Positions 56,591 through 63,299 of a stretch of DNA of 63,299 bases are shown here, piece after piece. The DNA is from Clostridiales bacterium. GTDB taxonomy: Bacteria; Bacillota; Clostridia; Lachnospirales; Lachnospiraceae. The notes beneath the pieces were generated by a model. It searched no databases. It was not told where the DNA came from and worked only from the letters and a program-made list of their open reading frames with translations. Position 1 is the first letter of the stretch; every line of letters begins with the position of its first letter. Location of the stretch: assembly GCA_015655075.1 (NCBI GenBank), contig JAATFT010000096.1, forward strand, positions 1-63,299, in the 5' to 3' direction. The translations under genes were made by a program, and so were the position numbers.

Positions 56591-57290
56591 CCTGTCTCAT
56601 CCTCCTTTCGAAAATCCCCAGCAATTTCGTTAATCCTAAAACAATAACCAAATAAAATAGGGCGGAAATAATAAACGGCGGGAGTACGTCCCACGTACGG
56701 GAACCGATATATTGCGCCGCCTTTGTCAGATCGGTAACTGCTATAATACTCGCAACGGAAGTTTCTTTTATAAGTACGATGAATTCATTGCCTAAAGCGG
56801 GCAGGATATTTTTAATTGCCTGGGGCATTATAATATAAAACATAGCCTGATTTGCATTCAGTCCTAGTGAACGCCCCGCTTCCGCCTGGCCTTTGTCAAC
56901 GGATTCAATGCCTGCACGGACAATCTCCGCCACATACGCACCGGAATTAATACCGAAACAGACGGCGGCCACTACTATTTCGTTGGTATTCCTGGAGGTA
57001 AAAATCAGATTATAAATGATGAGCAACTGCAACATGATAGGGGTTCCCCTGATAACATTAACATAGCAACCGCATATTATTCCTATCCACCGCAATCCTT
57101 TTATATTAACGACAGATACCCTTATGATTGCCACCAAAATACCGATTAAGGCACCGATAATAATGGCAATCAGGGATATTTCCAAGGTTATCAAAAGTCC
57201 CTCCAGATAATACTGATACCTTTGTTCCGTTATAAATGCATCATAATACCGCCCAGCCAACGATATGAACCAATCTCTGATAGTATCCAA
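56577..57290 (-). CDS. Polar amino-acid ABC transporter permease
   Basis: 237-residue GlnP-type permease with about five membrane helices. Typical parts are [23 protein letters not shown] at the start, the conserved [13 protein letters not shown], and the EAA loop [23 protein letters not shown]. The TTG start has GGAGA about eight bases before it. Likely a homodimer. It is followed directly by its ATPase gene. Confidence 0.95.
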   Translation of the reverse strand: MDTIRDWFISLAGRYYDAFITEQRYQYYLEGLLITLEISLIAIIIGALIGILVAIIRVSVVNIKGLRWIGIICGCYVNVIRGTPIMLQLLIIYNLIFTSRNTNEIVVAAVCFGINSGAYVAEIVRAGIESVDKGQAEAGRSLGLNANQAMFYIIMPQAIKNILPALGNEFIVLIKETSVASIIAVTDLTKAAQYIGSRTWDVLPPFIISALFYLVIVLGLTKLLGIFERRMRQGDNS

Positions 57291-57378
57291 CTTAACTTCT
57301 CCTTTTTCCTGTGAAGATAAGGCTTGCCAGCCCCGCTACCATTCCCTGTATAACCATGCATAACTGTAAACACATAAT

Positions 57379-57414
57379 AAGCAGCAGACAAAAATGTTCT
57401 TACGCCTGCTGCTT
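57379..57414 (-). other. Hairpin between binding-protein and permease genes
   Basis: AAGCAGCAG and CTGCTGCTT pair with an 18-base loop, 90 bases upstream of the permease start. No T tract is present. It may stabilise the mRNA of the binding-protein gene, which is usually needed in excess. Confidence 0.4.
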
Positions 57415-57451
57415 CCTGCATATAAAACAGTCAAATGTTAAACCGATTCCT

Positions 57452-57514
57452 GGAGCGTGTTTGAAAAATCGTGGAACACCCAACCCGGCGCAAGCATTTT
57501 TCAAACACGATCTG
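57452..57514. repeat. Repeat family A, copy 3 (internally deleted)
   Basis: Only 63 bp: the ends GGAGCGTGTTTGAAAAAT and ATTTTTCAAACACGATCT with CGTGGAACACCCAACCCGG between. The middle 100 bp of the full copies is missing, as in internally deleted transposon derivatives. Confidence 0.75.
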
Positions 57515-57595
57515 GTTCGCGAACAGTTTCCAGTTAAAATCATTTTTTACCGTCCTGTTGTCTTCGCGTAAATGAATTGATTACTTTTTATATAA

Positions 57596-58465
57596 TTATT
57601 TCCCTGTATTGGTGTGATTTGCTGTAAATTCTTCAATTTTTCCATCTTCAATCAATTGATTGATGACTTCGTTAATTTTATTTAAAAGCTCGGTATTGCC
57701 CTTTTTGACGGCAATCGCATATTTATCTTCAAATAAAGTACCATTCAGGATAGTAAGGTTGTCGTTGGCTGCCACCAATTCCTCTGCAGGATACTGATCC
57801 ATAACGATACAGTCAATCCTGCTGTTTTTTAAATCTTCCGCCGCCTGTGCAAATTTAGTATATCGCTTAACTTCTTTTGCTTTTATATTATCTTCGTCGG
57901 AAACATAAAAATCTGCAATATTGCCCTGCTGCACGCCGATAATTTTATCATCCATATCTTTAACACCGGCAACGGCGGGATTCTCTTTATTGACAACAAC
58001 TACCTCCGTAGAGTTGACATATTCAACTGAAAAATCCATTACTTTTTTACGTTTTTCGTCTACGGATACACCCGCCGCAACCATATCTATCTTGCCCTGC
58101 TGCACCGCAATCAGTGCGCCGTCAAAGTCCATCGTTTTAATTTCCAGCTTTTTACCCATGGCGTCTGCAATCGCCTGAGCGATATCCATATCAATGCCCA
58201 CCACCTTGTCACCTTCCACATACTCATATGGCGCAAATCCAGGTTCTGTTCCTACAATTAAAGTGCCGTTATCAGCCTCTGCGGCATCACTGCGGCCGGT
58301 GTTGTCATTGCTTCCCGTATTATCACGGCTATCGGCATTATCACTGTTACCGGTATCAACGCTGTTACCGGCGTTGCCGCTGCTTCCGGTATCCGTCTTA
58401 GTTCCGCAGGCAGTAAGTGATATGGTAAGTACAATAGTAAGCATTGCACATAATAATCTTTTCAC
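57596..58465 (-). CDS. Polar amino-acid ABC transporter substrate-binding lipoprotein
   Basis: About 289 residues. GTG start at 58465, nine bases after GGAGG, gives an ideal lipoprotein signal with LTAC (Cys20). A 45-residue linker made of repeated Asn/Thr/Gly/Ser/Asp follows. The binding domain starts LIVGTEPGFAPYEYVEGDKVVG and has the family arginine/aspartate pocket segments. An apparent start at a TTG six codons upstream overlaps the ribosome site and is rejected. First gene of the transporter unit, 305 bases ahead of the permease. Confidence 0.94.
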   Translation of the reverse strand: MKRLLCAMLTIVLTISLTACGTKTDTGSSGNAGNSVDTGNSDNADSRDNTGSNDNTGRSDAAEADNGTLIVGTEPGFAPYEYVEGDKVVGIDMDIAQAIADAMGKKLEIKTMDFDGALIAVQQGKIDMVAAGVSVDEKRKKVMDFSVEYVNSTEVVVVNKENPAVAGVKDMDDKIIGVQQGNIADFYVSDEDNIKAKEVKRYTKFAQAAEDLKNSRIDCIVMDQYPAEELVAANDNLTILNGTLFEDKYAIAVKKGNTELLNKINEVINQLIEDGKIEEFTANHTNTGK

Positions 58466-58597
58466 AAGTAACGTCCTCCTCAATTCATATTTATAAGATA
58501 TTATTTATATTAATGCTTAGTATTGTACCACGTTCATGGAAAATTTCAAGTGTCTTTTTACTTTTTTGATTAACTGCTCTAATTGACCGCCTGGCGA

Positions 58598-59176
58598 TTA
58601 TTCTATGTCTATTGTTTCGGTTTCATTTTCTTCCTCACAAATTCTATCTTTGTAATCATAAGTTTTTACCTTATTTGTCTGTTTTACTTTTACATCAATG
58701 CCCGACATAAAATTGTCCGCATGAATATGAATGGTAGGGGCCGTTTCATCATCAACATTCGGTACATGATTTGCCAAACCGCTAAATTTAGATCTGGCGG
58801 AAACATCCACTTTTACGTTCTCCGGAACAATAATCGTAATTCCGCTCATAGTACTTTTACAATATATATTAACGTCGTCATCAATTATGGCATCCCCAAG
58901 ATCCAGCTTTAAACCGCTGCAGACTGTATTAATCGTCGCTCCGTTAAATGGTCTGTTTTCAATTTTAACATCGCGTCCGTTAAATGCAATGGCGTAATTT
59001 AATACGTCACCCTCTTCTGTGTTTTCGCCGTCCTCGTTATATTTATCAATGAGTTTGACCGCAACCTTTACGGTGGTACGTACCGCCGCATAAGCAAAAA
59101 TAAATTTAATCAGTTTTCCGCCTCTTCGTTTTTTATATCTAACCAACTCCTTTGTTCCCACTATTTTCTTAGCCAT
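58598..59176 (-). CDS. LiaF-like (cell-wall-active antibiotic response) protein
   Basis: 192 residues. A basic N-terminus and a short hydrophobic stretch (LIKFIFAYAAVRT) are followed by a beta-rich domain like the C-terminal part of LiaF/VraT-type proteins, with VCSGLKLDLGDAIIDDDV and STMSGITIIVPENVKVDV. LiaF-type proteins damp a histidine kinase that senses wall damage; no such kinase is adjacent. GGAG precedes the ATG. The N-terminal four-helix region of true LiaF is absent. Confidence 0.8.
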   Translation of the reverse strand: MAKKIVGTKELVRYKKRRGGKLIKFIFAYAAVRTTVKVAVKLIDKYNEDGENTEEGDVLNYAIAFNGRDVKIENRPFNGATINTVCSGLKLDLGDAIIDDDVNIYCKSTMSGITIIVPENVKVDVSARSKFSGLANHVPNVDDETAPTIHIHADNFMSGIDVKVKQTNKVKTYDYKDRICEEENETETIDIE

Positions 59177-59483
59177 GATATAATCTCCTTTCCATAAGCA
59201 TAATACCGCGCCTGTTCATTCCATAACCGCGCATATTAACCATTTTGATTTACAGGTTCTTTTATGAGCCATACTCTGTCAGGTCAAATAAAACGGTTGC
59301 TTTTTGATATTATATGCGAAAACTTCAAAAAATGTATAACTACTTTGGCATCTTCTTTTAAACTCCTCCGTAAGGTGCCGTTGGTATCAACATAATTGCG
59401 GAAAGGATTAAATTTACAGAAATCCGGAAAATTATTGTAACACGGTAACTTTTTCGTTAAAACTGCTTTTGGTACAAGATTTA
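59177..59483. other. Intergenic region, nothing recognised
   Basis: About 307 bases of AT-rich DNA between the LiaF-like gene and the phosphatase gene. It must hold the LiaF-like gene promoter, which I cannot place. No repeat copy was found. Confidence 0.4.
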
Positions 59484-60107
59484 CTAATTATGCCGTAGCA
59501 GCTCCGGGTTCGATTCCAGATGTGCAAAATCATTAAAACGCTGAAGGTAAAACCTATTATATCTCTCATCATATACTAATTCCGTTATACTGCTGTTTTC
59601 AAGGGAATTACCAAATAATAATTTTTTACTCATATCAAGGCCGAGGAATCCGGTAAGGAGGGCCCGTATAACACCGCCATGGGTAACTACCGCAACCTTC
59701 TTTTTATCTAATTTTATAATTTCTTCCATAGTAACCACGGCTCTATTAAAAACGTCCAGACCGCATTCCCCGCCAGGGTACGGTATATCTTCATTAAGCT
59801 TCATCTGCTCCGCTTTAAAATCAGCATAAAATTTTCCAATATATTCATTGGTTTTGCCTTCCATGTCACCAAAGGATATTTCAGCAAGATTCTCTCTTAT
59901 ATTAAGCTGCCGTCGTATATACAGATTAATTACTTCCGCAGTTTGTACCGCCCGGACTAAATGGCTGGAATATATTGCGTCAATCTCGTAGGCAGCCATT
60001 CGCTTACCCAGCAAATCTGACTGCAGGTATCCTTCCTCCGCCAATTCCACATCTACATTACATAGTGAGCTATTCTGTCTGCCGTGCCTTATTAAATATA
60101 TATTCAT
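59484..60107 (-). CDS. Histidine phosphatase family protein (phosphoglycerate mutase-like)
   Basis: 207 residues. Catalytic motif LIRHGRQ at residues 4-10, a conserved SSHLVRAVQTAE, and the second histidine in VVTHGGVIRAL. The family removes phosphate from many small molecules or does 2,3-bisphosphoglycerate-type mutase chemistry; the substrate is not known. I use the ATG at 60107 with GGAG six bases before it. It is read after rlmH in the same direction. Confidence 0.9.
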   Translation of the reverse strand: MNIYLIRHGRQNSSLCNVDVELAEEGYLQSDLLGKRMAAYEIDAIYSSHLVRAVQTAEVINLYIRRQLNIRENLAEISFGDMEGKTNEYIGKFYADFKAEQMKLNEDIPYPGGECGLDVFNRAVVTMEEIIKLDKKKVAVVTHGGVIRALLTGFLGLDMSKKLLFGNSLENSSITELVYDERYNRFYLQRFNDFAHLESNPELLRHN

Positions 60108-60160
60108 TTCAATCTCCATTCCGCATATGTTTAATAGTTCTCCTTGCGAACAATAGTTCA

Positions 60161-60640
60161 TTACTTATGGTAAGGTTCCCTGGAATTAATCCGGTAAGCG
60201 CGGTAAATCTGCTCTAATAAAATCACACGCATCATCTGGTGGGGAAATGTCATCTTAGAAAAACTCAATTTATAATCAGCCCGTGTTAAAACTTCATTGC
60301 TTAATCCCAAAGAACCTCCTATTACAAATATTATATGGCTGTAACCGCCCACCCCCAACTGCAATATTTTATCTGCCAGCTCCGTCGAGGACAGCATATT
60401 GCCCTCCATCGCAAGTGCTATGGTATAGGCTCCTTCTTTTATATATTTTAGAATCCTATCCCCTTCTGCTTTCTTTATCTGTTCTTTTTCCGCTTCACCT
60501 GCCCGGTCAGGGGTTTTTTCATCGCTTACTTCTATGATTTCCAATTTGCAGTAACGGCTTAAACGCTTCCTGTATTCTTCAATCGCCAGGATAAAATATT
60601 TTTCTTTTATTTTTCCTGCGCCTATGATTGTTATTTTCAA
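60161..60640 (-). CDS. rlmH: 23S rRNA (pseudouridine1915-N3)-methyltransferase RlmH
   Basis: 159-residue SPOUT-class methyltransferase, the exact family length when started at the TTG at 60640 (GGAG five bases before it). It starts KITIIGAGKIKEKYFILAIE and carries the SAM-site region FVIGGSLGLSNEV and the C-terminal HQMMRVILLEQIYRAYRI. It modifies helix 69 of 23S rRNA in finished ribosomes. Here it stands between two phosphatase-fold genes. Confidence 0.95.
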   Translation of the reverse strand: MKITIIGAGKIKEKYFILAIEEYRKRLSRYCKLEIIEVSDEKTPDRAGEAEKEQIKKAEGDRILKYIKEGAYTIALAMEGNMLSSTELADKILQLGVGGYSHIIFVIGGSLGLSNEVLTRADYKLSFSKMTFPHQMMRVILLEQIYRAYRINSREPYHK

Positions 60641-60679
60641 TTTTGCTCCCATCTGCATGTTTTAATATCTTTTAATCTT

Positions 60680-61270
60680 TTAATTTTCCTCTTTTTTTAC
60701 AGGAACTCCTGCTGTTTTTATTTTGTATTCGGTTTTCTCCCGGATATACTCATATAAAACACCATTTTTTACAATCTTTACTTTTTCTCCGGAAAAACCG
60801 CGCTTTCTTAACTCTCTCTGGAAATTAAACAGCATAAACCCGTGAAATACGATGAGCACGTTTTCCTTTGACCAGTCAATCCGGTCTAAAAAAGAATTAA
60901 TTCTTTTTCTGGTTCCAACAACTGTTTCCGGCTGGCTTTTGGACTTAAAAAGCCATGCAAGTCTGCCGCATATATGCCATACTTCAAAGGGTAAACGCAA
61001 TCTTTCCGAATGGATAAAGGGGGCGTTGTCCACTTCCCTTAATAAGTTATCTATGATTAAGTTACCGCTGTAAACCTCCTTAGCAGTAGTTATGGCTCTG
61101 GGCAAATCACTGACATAACAGATATCCCATTCAATTCCATACATATCAACCTGCTTTTTAATAACTTTTGAAATCTCGTAACACTCTGACCACTCCCTGA
61201 ATTCCGCAGACGTCATCATTTTCTTATGGGGGCAGTTTACCTTAAAGTGCCTTAATAGTCCAATTCTCAT
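60680..61270 (-). CDS. Histidine phosphatase-like protein with RHF motif
   Basis: 196 residues. The fold is that of phosphoglycerate mutases: GLLRHFKV at residues 4-11, SDLPRAITTAKEV, and VFHGFML as the second histidine. The usual RHG is RHF, but both catalytic histidines are kept, so activity is possible with altered pocket shape. ATG at 61270 with AGGAG upstream; the longer frame has no ribosome site. Adjacent to rlmH in the same direction. Function unknown. Confidence 0.82.
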   Translation of the reverse strand: MRIGLLRHFKVNCPHKKMMTSAEFREWSECYEISKVIKKQVDMYGIEWDICYVSDLPRAITTAKEVYSGNLIIDNLLREVDNAPFIHSERLRLPFEVWHICGRLAWLFKSKSQPETVVGTRKRINSFLDRIDWSKENVLIVFHGFMLFNFQRELRKRGFSGEKVKIVKNGVLYEYIREKTEYKIKTAGVPVKKEEN

Positions 61271-61399
61271 GTTAACTCCTCTATATATCCCAAAATTGCT
61301 CCTGGATTCTTCCCTCTCTGTTTTACTGCCTCGCATGCTATTATTTTACCTGGATCAAGGGTTAATTGCAAGTCAAGAATGACAAGCCTTAAAGCCTCC

Positions 61400-61822
61400 T
61401 CAATTCTTCTGGAATATCCGAAATATAGTATCCATTATAAAAATTGCCAGAGCTATCATACCGGCTATCTGCATTGTTTCACTAAAATAGTATCCGGCCA
61501 GAGAATTATTGCCCGTAAACAGATTGTAGACAATCCGATACATACCGACTCCCGGTACCAGAGGTAAAATACCGGCAATTAAGAATAAAGTGACCGGCGT
61601 TTTCATTAACCGGGCAAAACTATGGGAAATCATGGCTACTGCCAAAGCTGCCAAAAACATACCTGCCACAGTAGAACAGCCTGCCTCCACAAGCAGCAGA
61701 TATACCAACCACCCCACGGCTCCAACCAGTCCGGCATATCCTAAAAATTTTTTAGGTACCCCGATTGTGATTGCCATGGAAATAACCGCTGCAAATGTGC
61801 CGACCACCTGTATTAATATCAT
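61400..61822 (-). CDS. Threonine/serine exporter, C-terminal-type subunit (ThrE_2)
   Basis: 140 residues with four membrane helices, matching the DUF3815/ThrE C-terminal half (AGCSTVAGMFLAALAVAMIS, then GILPLVPGVGMYRIVY). In some bacteria the two halves are fused in one ThrE protein; here they are two genes. Its ATG overlaps the stop of the upstream gene (ATGA). It should form the exporter with that partner. Confidence 0.88.
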   Translation of the reverse strand: MILIQVVGTFAAVISMAITIGVPKKFLGYAGLVGAVGWLVYLLLVEAGCSTVAGMFLAALAVAMISHSFARLMKTPVTLFLIAGILPLVPGVGMYRIVYNLFTGNNSLAGYYFSETMQIAGMIALAIFIMDTIFRIFQKN

Positions 61823-62598
61823 AACACGATACCTCCCGCCATAAAAGAATAAATAGCCATGCCTATACCAATCCCGGCCGCTGTAGAGGTAGCTGAAACA
61901 AATGCTTCAATGGCCCTGGCACCCCCCGACATATAATCCCCCTGTAAGGTATCCCTGATAGCATTGGTAATAGCTACCCCTGGTAACAAAGGCATAACGG
62001 AACCGCCGATTAGGGTATCCAATTGGATGGCTGTCCCGAAATAATGCAGAAAAATCATACTGTTATATGCAATTAAAATAGATGACATCAGATTTTTTAT
62101 AAATGTATTAATTTTTACCTTCCCTGTGATAATAAAAATTACCACAATCAGGCCCCCGTTTAAACCTGCAATGACACTGTTAAGCCAATCACCGCCTAAA
62201 AGAATGGTAAAAGACAGTGCGGCTATCATGGTACATAGATAGTTTACACTCCTTTTATACTGTAGTTTTTTATTTTTGATATCTTTTAATGCTTCATAGG
62301 CTTCTTCCAACGTGATTTTTCCATTGCACAATGTTCTGGATATGTTATTCGTTTCATATATACTGGAAATATTGGTGGTCCTGTTCTCCACTCTTTTTAC
62401 AACCGTAATGGAGTCGATATTGGAATCCCCCAATGTTAAAAAAATACCGGTAGGTGTTACAAAGGTTTCCGTTCTCTCTAAACCGGATATTTTTAATATT
62501 CTGCACATTGTGTCTTCTACACGGTAAGTCTCTGCTCCTCCAAGAAGCATAATCTCTCCTGCCAGCATTGCAGTATCTACTAATAGCTTATAATTCAT
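61819..62598 (-). CDS. Threonine/serine exporter, N-terminal-type subunit (ThrE, DUF1212)
   Basis: 259 residues. The soluble front (LVDTAMLAGEIMLLGGAETYRVEDTM, VTPTGIFLTL) is followed by about five membrane helices with GGSVMPLLPGVAITNAIRD near residue 205. This is the DUF1212 half of ThrE exporters, which release surplus threonine and serine. Start at the ATG at 62598, GGAG ten bases before it. Coupled to the following subunit by ATGA overlap. Confidence 0.9.
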   Translation of the reverse strand: MNYKLLVDTAMLAGEIMLLGGAETYRVEDTMCRILKISGLERTETFVTPTGIFLTLGDSNIDSITVVKRVENRTTNISSIYETNNISRTLCNGKITLEEAYEALKDIKNKKLQYKRSVNYLCTMIAALSFTILLGGDWLNSVIAGLNGGLIVVIFIITGKVKINTFIKNLMSSILIAYNSMIFLHYFGTAIQLDTLIGGSVMPLLPGVAITNAIRDTLQGDYMSGGARAIEAFVSATSTAAGIGIGMAIYSFMAGGIVL

Positions 62599-62993
62599 TG
62601 CCAGTGCGCTCCATTCTCTGAATATGGATGTAAGAGTAAAAGTTACGGTGGATATAAATCTTCCCAAAGTGAATTATAAAAACATAATTCACTTTATTAT
62701 TCTGTGTCCGCGTAATCCCCTGCACAAATTTAAATACGCAATAGTTCGCTATGGGAACTATTAAGCATGCGCAGGCATAAAGAAAAAATATGAACATAAA
62801 TGTTAACAGATTATTTTTATTATCTTCATACTATACTCATAATTTAAAATTATAATTAACATAAGAAAGTGAAATTATGCTTCACTCTCTCCTCCCCATT
62901 TAATATAAACTTGAGTAAGCGGTAAATAAAATTCATTTATCGCTTTTCTCTTGCCAAATAGGAAATTATTATTTCCTGAAATAATAATTTTCC
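62599..62993. other. AT-rich region upstream of the thrE-type genes
   Basis: About 395 bases with several short ATG frames but no credible gene. Probably holds the exporter promoter. Ends at repeat A copy 4. Confidence 0.4.
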
Positions 62994-63162
62994 AGAGTGT
63001 ATTTGAAAAATGAATGCTTGTGCCGGGCTGGATGCTCCAATTTGTGGGAGACAAGGAGCGATTTTGGGTGCGTAGTGGTGCTACGCTCCCAAAATCGCGA
63101 CGCAGAATACCGCAAAGTGGAGCGGTCAAAAACGGTGCAGTGATTTTTCAAACACGCTCTAG
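62994..63162. repeat. Repeat family A, copy 4
   Basis: Full-length element: AGAGTGTATTTGAAAAATGA at the left, ATTTTTCAAACACGCTCTAG at the right, and an inner palindrome AGCGATTTTGGGTGCGTAG facing CTACGCTCCCAAAATCGC. Its right end shares CTAG with repeat B copy 2. Confidence 0.85.
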
Positions 63163-63299
63163 TGTGCTGACAAGTTGATACTTGGACTAATGGCGTAGAA
63201 TGGATTTTCATTCTGCGAGGCGGAGGAATGAGGCGTAGCGGTGGCTACGTCGATTGACGACAACGAAGCAAATGGAAATTCAGGCAAGCCATTAGACAA
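63159..63299. repeat. Repeat family B, copy 2 (runs off the window)
   Basis: CTAGTGTGCTGACAAGTTGA at the left end and the same interior as copy 1 (GGCGGAGGAATGAGGCG, then ACGACAACGAAGCAAATGG). The right terminus lies beyond the window. It directly abuts repeat A copy 4. Confidence 0.8.

Noticed and set aside
59507..59517. GGTTCGATTCC, like the T loop of a tRNA
   Set aside because: The flanking bases do not form a T stem, no acceptor or anticodon arm is present, and it lies in the coding end of the phosphatase gene.
62875..63211. Two overlapping leftward frames of 80-84 residues
   Set aside because: Both translate repeats A and B and have no ribosome site.

Overview
The window looks like chromosomal DNA of a low-GC, anaerobic, spore-forming Firmicute, most likely a Lachnospiraceae-type clostridium. 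Signs are AT-rich spacers, strong AGGAGG ribosome sites, pyruvate formate-lyase with its activase, a GerMN lipoprotein, comEA/comEC, an LCP wall protein and CsoR/CopZ/CopA copper export. I see no rRNA, tRNA or CRISPR array.

Layout. 1-828: end of an enolase-superfamily gene cut by the window edge. 1205-4794: a GC-rich insert of decayed iron-uptake genes (AAA ATPase remnant, Fur-family gene with an in-frame TGA, intact AraC regulator, intact siderophore-binding lipoprotein, broken FecCD permease). 4795-7703: an SDR dehydrogenase and a PrpR-type regulator whose sigma54 AAA+ domain has lost its key motifs. 8141-13874: oppBCDFA peptide uptake operon. 14575-21419: a small unknown protein, enolase, M32 carboxypeptidase, argH, an ABC ATPase remnant and an LCP protein. 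21614-24588: csoR-copZ-copA. 25004-34923: uppP, a four-gene ECF sigma/anti-sigma unit, comEC, GerMN lipoprotein, two-component system, comEA. 35283-38388: small DMT transporter, second CsoR-family repressor and second heavy-metal P-type ATPase. 38619-43360: argCJBD. 43635-52085: maf, argG, YbjQ protein, hydrolase, hflKC, GGDEF response regulator, HAD phosphatase. 52242-62598: pflA and pflB, polar amino-acid ABC transporter, LiaF-like protein, rlmH between two histidine-phosphatase-fold proteins, and a split threonine/serine exporter.

The arginine genes lie in three places (argH, argCJBD, argG), but the three promoters share a GTATAATTA-like motif at the -10 region, which suggests one regulon. 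Two copper-type modules each carry a CsoR-family repressor with the C-H-C ligand triad and C/G-tract palindromes over the promoter. A third, similar palindrome stands upstream of the YbjQ-family gene.

The most unusual trait is the density of small palindromic repeats. At least five families (called A to F here) occur in 2-6 copies each, nearly always between genes. Several touch coding sequence: they supply stop codons to the DMT transporter and argD, the last codons and stop of a 79-aa protein, and an alternative in-frame N-terminus to the ECF sigma factor. Functional calls are from recognisable motifs; repeats, operators and promoters were found by eye.
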